Assembly (NCBI GenBank): GCA_003577275.1
Contig: QEVO01000001.1
Location: forward strand, 62,001-126,000
Reading direction: 5' to 3'
From: Pseudomonadota bacterium
GTDB lineage: Bacteria > Pseudomonadota > Alphaproteobacteria > Sphingomonadales > Govanellaceae
Length of the DNA stretch: 64,000 nt
This document shows, one piece after another, positions 20,901-29,924 of this stretch. The notes beneath the pieces were generated by a model that had not been told where the DNA came from, did not search any database, and saw only the letters and a program-made list of their open reading frames with translations. The position numbers and the translations under genes are program-made. Every line of letters starts with the position of its first letter. Within the stretch, counting starts at the first letter, position 1.

Positions 20901-21095
20901 TTGCCGTTGATCCTGTCCACCGGGGCCGGCTCGGAAAGCCGCTATTCCCTGGGCGTGGTGATCTTTGCCGGCGTCGCGGTCGCCACCCTGTTCACGCTTT
21001 TTGTGGTGCCGGTGTTTTACTACCTGCTGGCGCGGCATACCAAATCGCCCGGCCATGTGGCGGCGGAGCTGAAGAAGCTGCAAGCCGCCGAATAG
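17991..21095 (+). CDS. RND family efflux permease (AcrB/MexF-like)
   Basis: This 1034-aa inner-membrane proton/drug antiporter subunit is of full family length. The N-terminal ISIKRPVFATVMSLLLIAFG is the usual first membrane segment. The TM4 proton-relay region LALVLAIGLVVDDSIVVLEN carries the paired aspartates. The second periplasmic half and TM7-12 (GIAAKNGILIVEFINQL) follow. Large periplasmic loops lie at about 40-330 and 560-860. The substrate is not predictable; it may be drugs, solvents or lipids. It is cotranscribed with the adaptor, and tamA starts about 70 bases downstream. Confidence 0.95.
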   Translation: MILSDISIKRPVFATVMSLLLIAFGALSFTLLPLREYPDIDTPVVSITTVYRGASSDIVETKVTKIIEDEVSGIEGVRAIQSSSQDGRSTVNIEFTVNRDIDVAANDVRDRVSRILDELPQEADPPTVAKAESDGSPIFWVNIMSETRDGMALTDYAERYLVDQFTVIDGVAQIWIGGERRYAMRIWIDRKKLAARGLTVADIENALREENVELPAGRLESTNRELSLRVARSYKSPQDFANLVLTRGADGYLVRLGEVAKVELGAEEDRNEFRGNGRYMIGLGIIKQSKANLLDVARATHAKMDEIKPSLPSDISMVVGADDSVFVEAAIFEVYKTLIIALILVIIVIYLFLGSVRAVLIPAVTVPVSLMASFMVLAMFGYSVNLVTLLALVLAIGLVVDDSIVVLENIHRRVEEGEPPLIASYHGARQVTVAVVATTLVLIAVFVPILFLGGNVGRIFKELAVTLGGAVAFSAFAALSLSPMMSSKLLDAKLLRTGLSHRVDQWFTRLNTAYGNTLGKLFARPKVIIIAFAASVAAILALFAITPQEFVPSEDRGKIFVLVSGPEGSSFEATVRSMRRIENILMEIYERGEATRVLARVPGFGSEEQVNTGIAIVTLKDFGERERSSDEIIKEIFGKLQSVPGVFAVPVVFGGLKGVGGGRGKPVQFVIGGDSYEELARWRDIMLERIRENPALIAVETDLKETKPQILVIIDQDRAADLGVTVSNIGRTLETMFNARRVTTYIDRGEEYDVMLQGREEDRRSPTDLSNIYVRSETSGVLVPLSSLVKFEERGSAATLNRFNRQRAVTISANVAPGYTLGEALTFLETTAKESLPQRARIDYRGESREFKDSSSALFFIFGLALLVVYLVLAAQFESFIHPMVIMLTVPLAIVGALLGLLVTNGTLNIYSEIGIVMLVGIAAKNGILIVEFINQLRDAGREFTDAIIEASRIRLRPILMTAFSTVMGALPLILSTGAGSESRYSLGVVIFAGVAVATLFTLFVVPVFYYLLARHTKSPGHVAAELKKLQAAE

Positions 21096-21167
21096 CCCTG
21101 GCGCATTGCCGCCGCAGGTGACGCCCTTGATGGAGTACAAGGTGGCGAGGTGGTAAGGAAGCGGGCA

Positions 21168-22931
21168 ATGGCGGCGTTATCGGCGGCGCTGATATGGATC
21201 GTCATGGCGATGGCGCCCGGCGCGGCTTGGGCGCAAGGCGGCCTGGCCTATGATGTCCGCTTGGAAGGGCTTGCCAACCCCAAGGCCAAGGATCTCTTTG
21301 ACGAGGTCTCGGTTCTTGAGGACTTGAAAAAAACCCCGCCCCGCTCGCTCGCCGAACTGCGCGACCGGGTGCGCCGCGACGTCAAATCCCTGGAGCGGAT
21401 TTTGCAGTCGCGCGGCTATTACGCCTCACGGGTCAGCTACCGCGTCCTGCGCAGCGGCGAGCGGATCGCCGTCGTGCTGATGGTCGAGGAAGGCGCGCGC
21501 TATAACTGGACGACCTCGACGGTGCGATGGGCCGATGCCACGGCGACGGCCGAGCTTGCGGCCATCGTTACGGCGGCGCAACCAAAGCTGCCGCGCCCCC
21601 TGCTCAGCGCTTCCATCGTCAATTTTGAACAGGCGGTGTTGCAACGCCTGCCGGAAATCGGCTACCCCCAGCCGCGTCTCATTCGTCGCGATGTGGTGGT
21701 CGATCACGCCACGGCGACGGTGGCGCTGACGCTCGACATTGATCCCGGCCCCCAGGCGGCGTTCGGCGAGGTGCGCTTTGAAGGTCTGGATAGCGTCAAG
21801 CCGGCTTACCTGAAGCGGCTCGTGCCCTGGCAGGCCGGCGATGCTTATGATGCGCGGCTGGTGGATCGCTTTCGGCTCGATCTCGCCAAGACCAACCTTT
21901 TTTCCGCGATCGAGGTAGAGACGCAACAGGACGGCTCATCAGCGCCGCTGCGTGTTCGGGTCCGCGAAGCCAAGCATCGCACCTACGGCGTCGGCGGCGG
22001 CTACAGCACCAGCGACGGCTTCGGCGGCAATGCGTTCTGGGAGCACCGCAACTTTTTCGGTCAGGGCGAGCGGCTGCGGCTGCTGGGCGGCGCCGCTGAA
22101 ATTGAGCAATCGCTGGCCGCCAGCCTCGACGTTCCCTCCTTCCGGCGGCGCGATCAACGGCTGCTCATCGGCGCATCGCTGAAACGCGAAGCGCCGGACG
22201 CCTATACCAGCTACAGCGCGGAGACATCCGCGGTGCTGGAGCGGCCGTTCGCCGACCATTGGACCCTGCTCTTTGGCGGCGCTCTGGAATACAGCCGGGT
22301 GACCGATCTTGACGGCACCCGCCACTTTTATCTGCTCGGCGGGCGCGGCGGCGTGCGGCGCGACGATACCGACAGTTTGCTCGATCCCACCCGCGGCAGC
22401 CGGTTCAGCGTCTCGGCGCGGCCCTTCATCGGCGATCAGAGCGGGGCCTTGCAGTTTACCATCTTCGAGGCGGCCGCCAGCGCCTATTTCGCGTTTGATG
22501 ATCGCCGCTACTATGTGATGGCGGCGCGTCTGAAAGCGGGCACGGTCATTGGCGCCGACCTCGACCGTCTGCCGGCCACCAAACGGTTTTACGCCGGCGG
22601 CGGCAATTCGGTGCGCGGCTACCGCTATCAATTCGCCGGCCCGCTGGACGCCAATGGCGATCCCATCGGCGGCCGCTCTCTGATCGAGGCGGGATTGGAA
22701 GCGCGGCTGCGCATTACCGAACGGCTGGGCATCGTGCCGTTCATCGAGGCGGGACAGGTGGACGCCCAAAGCATGCCTGATTTTAAGGAGAAGATCTTCG
22801 TCGGCGCGGGCGTCGGCGCGCGCTACTACACCTCGTTTGCGCCGGTACGCCTCGATATCGCGTTTCCCTTGACGCGGCGCGACGTCGATCATCATTTTGA
22901 AATCTACATCAGCCTGGGGCAGAGTTTTTGA
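21168..22931 (+). CDS. tamA: TamA outer-membrane translocation/assembly protein (Omp85 family)
   Basis: TamA works with TamB in autotransporter assembly and phospholipid transport to the outer membrane. From ATG 21168 (GGAAG upstream) the protein is 587 aa; a GTG at 21150 would add six residues. It starts with a signal peptide ending in APGAAWAQ. POTRA-type domains cover about residues 25-260. The Omp85 barrel follows, with the conserved GGGNSVRGYRYQ motif and a final Phe (SLGQSF). tamB begins 16 bases after the stop. Confidence 0.93.
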   Translation: MAALSAALIWIVMAMAPGAAWAQGGLAYDVRLEGLANPKAKDLFDEVSVLEDLKKTPPRSLAELRDRVRRDVKSLERILQSRGYYASRVSYRVLRSGERIAVVLMVEEGARYNWTTSTVRWADATATAELAAIVTAAQPKLPRPLLSASIVNFEQAVLQRLPEIGYPQPRLIRRDVVVDHATATVALTLDIDPGPQAAFGEVRFEGLDSVKPAYLKRLVPWQAGDAYDARLVDRFRLDLAKTNLFSAIEVETQQDGSSAPLRVRVREAKHRTYGVGGGYSTSDGFGGNAFWEHRNFFGQGERLRLLGGAAEIEQSLAASLDVPSFRRRDQRLLIGASLKREAPDAYTSYSAETSAVLERPFADHWTLLFGGALEYSRVTDLDGTRHFYLLGGRGGVRRDDTDSLLDPTRGSRFSVSARPFIGDQSGALQFTIFEAAASAYFAFDDRRYYVMAARLKAGTVIGADLDRLPATKRFYAGGGNSVRGYRYQFAGPLDANGDPIGGRSLIEAGLEARLRITERLGIVPFIEAGQVDAQSMPDFKEKIFVGAGVGARYYTSFAPVRLDIAFPLTRRDVDHHFEIYISLGQSF

Positions 22932-22939
22932 ACGCGGGA

Positions 22940-22956
22940 TTGACGTCATGACGTCA
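22940..22956. repeat. Palindrome TTGACGTCATGACGTCA, copy 1 (contains the tamB start codon)
   Basis: The core TGACGTCATGACGTCA (22941-22956) is a perfect 16-bp palindrome, equal to two TGACGTCA units in tandem. It recurs exactly at 24189-24204 and 56895-56910. Here the central ATG is the only good tamB start. In RNA it could form a 6-bp stem with the AUG in its CAUG loop. Confidence 0.85.
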
Positions 22957-25900
22957 CGACAGCGACGCCGATGGATGATCCTCGGAGCCGCGGCGGCCTT
23001 AGCCGCCGCCGTCGCGATTGTGCTGACGGTTGCCGGAACGCGGCTCCTGGCGGGGCTTCTGGAGGCCGCCTTGAGCGCCCCGCCCCAGGCGGTGGTGCGT
23101 ATCGATAAGCTGTCGTTTCGCGGCCTCGGCACGCTGCGGCTCGGCGGCGTTGCGGCGGCCGATGCGGCGGGGACGTGGCTGGAGCTGCCGTCGCTGACCA
23201 TCGAGTGGCTGCCGCGCCGGCTTTTTGCGGGCGAGCTTCATATCCGCGCCGTTGCCGCCGAGACGCTGACCATTCGGCGCTGGCCGGCGGGGGGCGGCGC
23301 CGGCGGCGGGTGGCCGCCGGATATCGCCTGGCCGTCGCTGCCGTTGGACTTGAGGGTGGATAAGCTGACGGTGGCGGCGCTGACCCTGCCCGCGCTCGAT
23401 CAACGTCCGCTGCCGCCGCTGCGGGTCGAGGGCCGGCTGCGGCTTGACGATGCCCGGCTTGACGCCGATGTGGCGGCGGCCGGCTCCGCCGGCGACCGGC
23501 TGACGCTGTGGGCGGACGGCAAACGAGCGGCGGAAACCCTATCCTTGGAGTTAAAAGTCGTCTCAAACGAAAAAGGCGTGCTGAGCGAGGCCGTTCGCGC
23601 CGCTGGTCTGCGGCAGCTCGCCGATATTTCCCTTGCCATCAAGGGCGATGGCCCGTGGCGGGCATGGCGCGGCGCGGTGGCGGCGCGGCTTACCGGCGTG
23701 GCCGCAGTTGACGGCCACGTGACGGTGGATGATCGGGCGCGGTTGGCGCTCGTCGGCCGGTTTCAGGCCGCGCCGGGTTTGGCCGCCGCCCTCGATCTGC
23801 CGCCCTGGGCTTCCGGCCTGATCGCCCCGCCCAGCGCCATAAACCTGGCCCTTGATCTTGATGAGGACGGCGCGGCGCGGACGCTGATGGCGTCGGCGAC
23901 CAACCCGCATCTGTCCTTACGCATCGACAGCGGCGGTGCCGTCGGCTGGTCCGCCGCCGAGGTCGACCTGAAGCTTGCAAACCCGCTGCTGCCGGCCCCG
24001 ACGACGCTGGCGGCGCTGCGCGCCAAGGGGCGGCTGGCCTGGCACGACGCCATCACCGCCACTCTGGCGCTCAGCGGCCAAGGGCTGGCCGGGGCCGAAG
24101 GCGTGATCGGTAAAGCCGAAGGCCGCCTGCGGCTGGGCTGGCGGCCCGCGAGCCGCACGTTAAATGCGGATGGCAATGGCGCGCTGATTGACGTCATGAC
24201 GTCATGGCGGCGGCAAGGGCGGGAAAAAATCCGCTGGAGCGCGCGCGGGAACTGGCAAATCGGCCAACGCTTGACGGTCGATAAACTGACGCTGGCCGAT
24301 GGCCGGCTGACCCTGGCCGGCGGCGGCAGGTATGATTTCAAGGCCCGGCGGGGGACGGCCACGGGCCGCTTGAGCGGCGATATCGACCGCCTTGCCGACG
24401 GCTGGCGGAGCGGCATCGCCGCCCTGGATGCGACGGTCGCCGTCGATGGCGGAGTAACGCGCTTGACCGTCGCCGGCGATCTGACGGCGGCCAAGGGCGG
24501 CGGCCGGCTCGACGCCTTGGGTCCCATCCGCGTCGCCGGCGATCTGGCCTTGGGACCCAGCCTCACGGCCAACCTGTCCCTGACCTCGCCGGCGGCGACC
24601 TTCCAGGGCGCCTATGCGCCTGCCGCCGCCCGCGCCGAACTGGTGGCCGTGGATGGCGGGGCGGTGGGCCGGCTCCTTGGCGTCGCGCTGGCCGACGGCA
24701 GCCGCGCCACCCTCGATTATCGGCAACAGCCGCCCGCCACGGCGCTCTTCCGCCTGGAGGCCCCCTGGCTGATCGCCGCCGATGGCGGCCTGCGGCGCGT
24801 CACGCTGGCCGTCTCCCTCGACGATGTGGCGCGCGCGCCGCGTGGCGGCGTCACGCTCAACGCCAGCTCGCCCTTGGGGCCGCTACGGGCGGTGGGCGGC
24901 CTTGCGGTGGACCAAGAAAAAGTCGTCTTGAGCAACATTATGGTCGACAGCCCGGCGGCCACGGCGCTGGGCGGGCTCAGCGTGGCGCGCGCCAGCGGGC
25001 TGATCCGCGGCCGGCTCACCGGGGCTTCCGGCGATCTGGCGGTTTTGCGGCGCGGCGCAGGGGTGGACGCCGGCGGCGCGTTGCGGCTTGATCTTGCCTT
25101 CGAGCCGGCAGCGGTTGCGGGCGAGACGCTCCAGGCGGTCTCCGGCGTCATCGATGGCCAGGCCCTCACTCTGGTGCTGGCTGACCGTGAGACGGTCAGC
25201 GCTGAGGAAATCTTGCTCGACGGCCGCCTGCTCCTCGATTTGACAAGCGGCAAGGGCCGCACCTTGCGCGCCGCGCACGGCCAGGCGGTGGTGCGCGATT
25301 ACCGCTCCGCCACCTTGCGCCTGCGGGAAGGCGCGTTCAGCATGACGGCGGCGGATGCCGCCAATCCCTGGCGGCTGGCGCTGGCGGGCGACTATTACGG
25401 GCCGCTCGATATCAAGGCGCGGGGCGATTACGTTGCCGCCGATACGGCCCGGTTGACGGTGACCGAGCTTGGCGGCGCGCTGGCGGGCCGCGCCCTGGCG
25501 CTGCGTCGGGAAACGATGCTGAGCTGGAGCGAGGACGGCTGGCGTCTTGCCGCAACCGAGCTTGCCTTGGGCGATGGGCGGATGGTCGCGGCGGCGGAAC
25601 GAACGTCTCGCCGCGCCACGGCCCATATCGACCTGAAAGACGCCGATCTGGTCCTGCTCAGCCTGCTCGCCGGCCGCGCGCCGCTGGCCGGCCATGCCAG
25701 CGGCACGCTCGATCTGACCATTGCTCCCGATCACGCCGCCGGCGCGGCGGCGCTCGAGGCGCGGCAGGTCGGGGAAGCCGTCGACGACGGCCTATCGCCG
25801 CGTTTTGATCTGGCGCTCACGAGCCAGTTTCGCGGCGGCGGCGATACCCTGCCCATGGAAACCACCGCCTCGCTCAGCAGCGCTGACATCGCGGCGCGCT

Positions 25901-27264
25901 TGTCGCTGCGTCTGCCCGTGGCGGTGCGCGATGACGGCCGGCCAACGCTGGCGCTCGTCACCGATGCGCCGATCACCGGCGCGCTGTCCTGGAACGGACC
26001 CTTATCGCCGCTCGTTCTGCTGACCAATTTGAGCGAAGACGTGTTCGAGGGCGCGCTTGCCGCCGACATCGCCATTGCCGGTACGCTCCATACGCCCTCG
26101 CTCAATGGCGCGCTGCGCGTGCGCGACGGCCGCTATGAAAATCTGCGCTGGGGCGCGACGCTGCGGAACGTCGCCGCCGCGGCGACGCTGGATGGCCAGA
26201 CGCTGCGCGTCACCGAACTGACGGCGCAAGACGGCAACGGCGGCAAGGCCAGCGCCGCGGGAACGTTGACGCTAAAGGGTTACAGCGATGTTGTCGGCCG
26301 CCTGACAGCATCGTTGCAGCGGCTGCGGCTGTTGCGCATCGGCAGCGTCACCGCCACCGCCAGCGGGCAGTTGGCGTATGAGCGAACGGCGGACGATGCG
26401 GCGCTCACGGGCGCGCTTGATATCGACAGCGCGGAAATTTCGCTGGTCAAGAAACTGCCGCCGGAAATCGTCGTGCTGGAAGTGCGCGAGATCAACCGCC
26501 CGACATCGATGGCGCTTGGTGCCAACGGCGGGGATAAGGCATTGCCCACGTTCCGCCGGTTGGACCTGGCGCTCAGCGCCGACCGCCGGGTGTGGCTGCG
26601 CGGCCGCGGTCTTGACTCGGAATGGCAAGGCGCGCTTAGGGTGCGCGGCGCCGCCGCCGCTCCCGCCATCGACGGCGCGTTAAAGGCGGTGCGCGGCACC
26701 TTCGAGTTTGCCGGCAAGACGTTCACCTTAAGCGACGGCGGCTTGCGCTTCACCGGCGGCCGCGCCATCGATCCGGCCATCAACCTGCGGGCCGAATATG
26801 CAACCTTCGACTTCAAGGCGATCCTGACGCTCAGCGGCACATTGTCGCGGCCGACGGTAGAGCTCACCTCCGACCCGCCGCTGCCCCAGGATGAGGTGAT
26901 GGCGCGCATTCTCTTTGGCGCCGGCGTGCAGTCGCTGACGGCCTTGGAGGCGGTGCAGCTCGCCGGCGCGGTGTCGTCGCTGTCGTCGGGCGGCGGCTGG
27001 GATGTGTTTTCCGTCGCCCGCAAGGCCTTAAGTCTCGATCGGCTGGCGGTGGGAGCAAGCGAGGACCGCAGCGCCGGCGCGCAGGTGACCGGCGGCAAAT
27101 ACCTCACCGACCGGGTCTATCTGGAGGTCCGCACCGACACCGAAACCGGCGCCAGCGACGCCACGTTGCGCGTCGATGTCACCAGAAACCTGCAAGTGGA
27201 AAGCGATGTCGGCGGACAAACCGGCGGCAATCGGCTGGGATTGCGCTGGAAGAAGGATTATTGA
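22948..27264 (+). CDS. tamB: TamB translocation/assembly protein (AsmA-like, inner-membrane anchored)
   Basis: This 1438-aa protein has an N-terminal membrane anchor (about residues 10-34, Ala/Val-rich), then a very long beta-rich repetitive region typical of lipid-transfer taco proteins. It ends in the conserved TamB/DUF490 domain, with VRGTFEFAGKTFTLSDGGL, LPQDEVMARILFG and the terminal LRWKKDY. It bridges the periplasm to TamA. Start ATG 22948 is 16 bases after the tamA stop, with only a weak ribosome site, so translational coupling with tamA is probable. The start codon sits in the middle of a repeated palindrome, a second copy of which lies inside the gene at 24189-24204. Confidence 0.93.
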   Translation: MTSRQRRRWMILGAAAALAAAVAIVLTVAGTRLLAGLLEAALSAPPQAVVRIDKLSFRGLGTLRLGGVAAADAAGTWLELPSLTIEWLPRRLFAGELHIRAVAAETLTIRRWPAGGGAGGGWPPDIAWPSLPLDLRVDKLTVAALTLPALDQRPLPPLRVEGRLRLDDARLDADVAAAGSAGDRLTLWADGKRAAETLSLELKVVSNEKGVLSEAVRAAGLRQLADISLAIKGDGPWRAWRGAVAARLTGVAAVDGHVTVDDRARLALVGRFQAAPGLAAALDLPPWASGLIAPPSAINLALDLDEDGAARTLMASATNPHLSLRIDSGGAVGWSAAEVDLKLANPLLPAPTTLAALRAKGRLAWHDAITATLALSGQGLAGAEGVIGKAEGRLRLGWRPASRTLNADGNGALIDVMTSWRRQGREKIRWSARGNWQIGQRLTVDKLTLADGRLTLAGGGRYDFKARRGTATGRLSGDIDRLADGWRSGIAALDATVAVDGGVTRLTVAGDLTAAKGGGRLDALGPIRVAGDLALGPSLTANLSLTSPAATFQGAYAPAAARAELVAVDGGAVGRLLGVALADGSRATLDYRQQPPATALFRLEAPWLIAADGGLRRVTLAVSLDDVARAPRGGVTLNASSPLGPLRAVGGLAVDQEKVVLSNIMVDSPAATALGGLSVARASGLIRGRLTGASGDLAVLRRGAGVDAGGALRLDLAFEPAAVAGETLQAVSGVIDGQALTLVLADRETVSAEEILLDGRLLLDLTSGKGRTLRAAHGQAVVRDYRSATLRLREGAFSMTAADAANPWRLALAGDYYGPLDIKARGDYVAADTARLTVTELGGALAGRALALRRETMLSWSEDGWRLAATELALGDGRMVAAAERTSRRATAHIDLKDADLVLLSLLAGRAPLAGHASGTLDLTIAPDHAAGAAALEARQVGEAVDDGLSPRFDLALTSQFRGGGDTLPMETTASLSSADIAARLSLRLPVAVRDDGRPTLALVTDAPITGALSWNGPLSPLVLLTNLSEDVFEGALAADIAIAGTLHTPSLNGALRVRDGRYENLRWGATLRNVAAAATLDGQTLRVTELTAQDGNGGKASAAGTLTLKGYSDVVGRLTASLQRLRLLRIGSVTATASGQLAYERTADDAALTGALDIDSAEISLVKKLPPEIVVLEVREINRPTSMALGANGGDKALPTFRRLDLALSADRRVWLRGRGLDSEWQGALRVRGAAAAPAIDGALKAVRGTFEFAGKTFTLSDGGLRFTGGRAIDPAINLRAEYATFDFKAILTLSGTLSRPTVELTSDPPLPQDEVMARILFGAGVQSLTALEAVQLAGAVSSLSSGGGWDVFSVARKALSLDRLAVGASEDRSAGAQVTGGKYLTDRVYLEVRTDTETGASDATLRVDVTRNLQVESDVGGQTGGNRLGLRWKKDY
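24188..24204. repeat. Palindrome TTGACGTCATGACGTCA, copy 2 (inside tamB)
   Basis: This is an exact copy of the 16-bp palindrome (core 24189-24204), inside the tamB coding sequence and in the same reading frame as copy 1. Both copies would encode IDVMTS. Confidence 0.85.
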
Positions 27265-27301
27265 CGGTTGCCGACTATCGAAGCGCCCACCCTGAAACCA
27301 A

Positions 27302-28741
27302 TTACCGGATCAGGTCGATGATGACGAAAATCAGCGCGGCGAGGCCGGCGGTGGCGGGGACGGTGATGATCCAGGCGGCGGCGATGCTGAAGACATGGCG
27401 GCGGCGCACCAGCCGGCGCTTGGCCAGGGCCTTGGCGGAGGGCTGCTTGCCGCCGTCGTTGCGTCGCCGGTTGGCGATGAATTCGCGCAAGAATCCGACG
27501 CCGAAGACGCCGCCCACCGCAATGTGGGTGGAGCTGACCGGCAGGCCAAGCCAGGAGGCGGCCAGCACCGTGATCGCCGCCGACAGCGCCACGCAATAGG
27601 CCCGCGCCTCGTCGAGCCGGGTGATCTCCTGGCCTACCGTGCGCACCACCCGCGGCCCGTAGATGATGAGTCCGGCGGAAATTCCCACCGCGCCGATGAC
27701 CATGATCCATATCGGGACGCCGACGGCAGCCTGCATCTCGCCATGCTCAATGACGCTGACGATGGCGGCCAACGGTCCGACGGCGTTGGCGACGTCATTG
27801 GCGCCATGGGCGAAGGACAAGAGCGCGGCGGCGGCGATCAGCGGCGCGGCGAACAGCTTGGACACCGCCTTGCGGCGATTGACCGTGACCACGGCGGCGC
27901 GGCGGATCAGGGGCCGAGTTAATACCAGCGCCGCCACGCCGATCGCCAAGGTTGCCGCGGCGATCAATTCTACTGGGGCCTTCCAGATGTTTTTCAGTCC
28001 CTTGGTCATCAGATAGGCGGCAAAGGCCGCGGCCATGATGGCGATCAGAATGGGCAGCCACCGCCGGGCCGCGGCGACGCGATCCGGCCGATACATGATG
28101 GTTGCTTTAATGACGAGCAGGAACAGCGCCGCAACGGCGCCGCCCATGACCGGCGATATGATCCAGCTTAAAACAATGGTTCCCAGGCTCGGCCAGTCGA
28201 CCACGTCGAGCCCGGCCGCGGCGACGCCGGCGCCGACGACGCCGCCGACGATGGAATGGGTGGTCGATACCGGGGCGCCGAAATAGGTCGCCAGGTTGAG
28301 CCAGACTGCGCCGGCCAGCAACGCCGACAGCATCGCCCAGACAAAGGTCATCGGGGCGCCGAAGCTGTCCGGCGAGACGATGCCCTTGGAAATGGTTTGC
28401 ACCACGTCGCTGCCGGCGATGATGGCCCCCGAGGCCTCGAAAATGGCGGCGATGACCAAGGCCCCGCTCATGGTCAGCGCCCGCGACCCCACCGCCGGCC
28501 CAATGTTGTTGGCGACGTCGTTGGCGCCGATGTTCATCGCCATGTAGGCGCCGACCATGCTGGCCAAGAGAATGGTCAGTTGCCCCGAGCCGGGGGTCAA
28601 GAATAGGATCGAAAATAGCAGGGAGCCGGCGATGACCGCCGCGGCCAGAGCCAGCCGCAAGGTGGCGCGGGCTTCCAGCGCCAGCGTGTCGGCGATCAGC
28701 CAAAGCCGCTCAAGGTCTTTTTGAAGCTTGCTTTTCGCCAA
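27302..28741 (-). CDS. Inorganic phosphate transporter (PiT family)
   Basis: This 479-aa polytopic permease contains the duplicated PiT signature: GANDVANNIGPAVGS in the N-terminal half and GANDVANAVGPLAA in the C-terminal half. Around ten to twelve hydrophobic segments are visible. The N-terminal charged stretch of about 30 residues precedes the first membrane helix, and a longer cytosolic loop lies around residue 290 (VTVNRRKAVSKLF). PiT proteins import phosphate (or metal-phosphate) using the proton or sodium gradient. It converges on tamB and has no PhoU-like partner gene (DUF47) beside it. Confidence 0.93.
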   Translation of the reverse strand: MAKSKLQKDLERLWLIADTLALEARATLRLALAAAVIAGSLLFSILFLTPGSGQLTILLASMVGAYMAMNIGANDVANNIGPAVGSRALTMSGALVIAAIFEASGAIIAGSDVVQTISKGIVSPDSFGAPMTFVWAMLSALLAGAVWLNLATYFGAPVSTTHSIVGGVVGAGVAAAGLDVVDWPSLGTIVLSWIISPVMGGAVAALFLLVIKATIMYRPDRVAAARRWLPILIAIMAAAFAAYLMTKGLKNIWKAPVELIAAATLAIGVAALVLTRPLIRRAAVVTVNRRKAVSKLFAAPLIAAAALLSFAHGANDVANAVGPLAAIVSVIEHGEMQAAVGVPIWIMVIGAVGISAGLIIYGPRVVRTVGQEITRLDEARAYCVALSAAITVLAASWLGLPVSSTHIAVGGVFGVGFLREFIANRRRNDGGKQPSAKALAKRRLVRRRHVFSIAAAWIITVPATAGLAALIFVIIDLIR

Positions 28742-28790
28742 ATGCCGCGCCCGCCCGTCGGCGGCGCTTGCGGCCGCCTATGCTTTCCTC

Positions 28791-28866
28791 ACTAGTGTCG
28801 TGGCTCCGAAGTTCGTTCCAATGCAGATATTAGAGATCATGCGAATTTTGAAAATCGGGACACTAG
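28791..28866. mobile_element. Possible MITE or IS remnant with terminal inverted repeats
   Basis: A 76-bp non-coding block is bounded by ACTAGTGTC at the left and GACACTAG at the right. These 8-bp perfect terminal inverted repeats contain TA at each end. It has no open frame and is less GC-rich than its surroundings. The layout fits a miniature element mobilised by an IS630/Tc1-type transposase, but no transposase is present in the window. Confidence 0.45.
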
Positions 28867-28906
28867 CATGAACTGTTACGTGCTCTTGTTGTGAAGCGCA
28901 AGAGGT

Positions 28907-29755
28907 CTAACGCCGCACCACCAGAACGTCGCATGGCGGGTCGCGCAGGAAGTTTTCGGCAACGCTGCCGATGACGGCGCGGGCCAGGGCGCCGCGGCCA
29001 TGGGTGCCGAGCACCAGAAGGTCGGGCTTGCGCCGCCGCACCTGTTGGCGCAACACCTCCTCGGCCTGACCGATGACATGGTGGAAGCGAAGGCTCTGTG
29101 CTGGCTTACCCAGGCGTTTGAGGAAATACCGTTTTTCCTCCTCGACCATGGCGGCGATGGCGGCCTCGTCCTTGGCCGTTCGCTTGCTGCCTTTGCGCAC
29201 GCCGCCCACCAGCCCGGCGAACGCCATGTCGAAGGCATGGCAGATTTCCAGCCCGGCGTCCTTGAAGTGCTGGCAGGCGAAGCCGGCGGCGCGTTCGGAG
29301 GCGGGCGAAAAATCGGCGCCGATCAGAATCCGCTTATAGGGCTTGCGCGCGATATTGCGGACCAGCAGCACCGGCAACCGGCCATAACGGATCACCCGTT
29401 CGCCGGTGCTGCCGCGAAACAGCTCGCGCACCTGCCCCTGGCGATGCCGTCCCAATACCAAAAGGTCGGCGCGGGCGTCGTTGGCGGCGTCGAGAATGGC
29501 TTCGAAATGCCGGCCGAATACGATGCGCGAGGTCGCTTTGAAGCCGTTTTTTTGCGCCAGAACCTGCAACTGATGATCGATTTTGGCCTTGGCGCGTTCC
29601 GCCATGTCCCGCGCCATGTCCGCCGGCAGGGCGTCATCGACGGCGCTGACCACCGTCAAATGCGCGCCCTGTTCCTTAGCCAGTAGGGCGGCGCGCTCCA
29701 GAGCGCGCGCGGCGCGCGGCGAAAGGTCGGTGGCGACGACGATTTCTTTCATCAT
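28907..29755 (-). CDS. Tandem universal stress protein (two UspA domains)
   Basis: This protein is 282 aa from ATG 29755 (GGAGAAG upstream), about twice the length of a single UspA domain. The first domain begins MKEIVVATDLSPRAARALERA and ends with an ATP-type loop (LGRHRQGQVRELFRGSTGERVI). The second begins YKRILIGADFSPASERA and ends LGTHGRGALARAVIGSVAENFL, keeping the G-2x-G-9x-G(S/T/N) pattern. Usp proteins bind ATP and support survival under stress. It is a single gene, transcribed away from nhaA. Confidence 0.92.
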   Translation of the reverse strand: MMKEIVVATDLSPRAARALERAALLAKEQGAHLTVVSAVDDALPADMARDMAERAKAKIDHQLQVLAQKNGFKATSRIVFGRHFEAILDAANDARADLLVLGRHRQGQVRELFRGSTGERVIRYGRLPVLLVRNIARKPYKRILIGADFSPASERAAGFACQHFKDAGLEICHAFDMAFAGLVGGVRKGSKRTAKDEAAIAAMVEEEKRYFLKRLGKPAQSLRFHHVIGQAEEVLRQQVRRRKPDLLVLGTHGRGALARAVIGSVAENFLRDPPCDVLVVRR

Positions 29756-29924
29756 TTGCTTCTCCAAGCTGCCGTAGTGATTTGATCTTAAAGCCTCCGG
29801 GCGCGATTTTAAACCGATTCCGTATGCGGACGGTCATGCCGAAGGTCGATTTCGGTTGTACTGTGCGCGTCTGCGTCCAATATTAGGGATATTTCGCGTC
29901 GGCGGCGCGACCAAAGGGGAAACG

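Noticed and set aside
29768..29924. Possible ion-sensing riboswitch in the nhaA leader
   Set aside because: Short hairpins are present, but I cannot match the conserved core of the known nhaA-associated RNAs.
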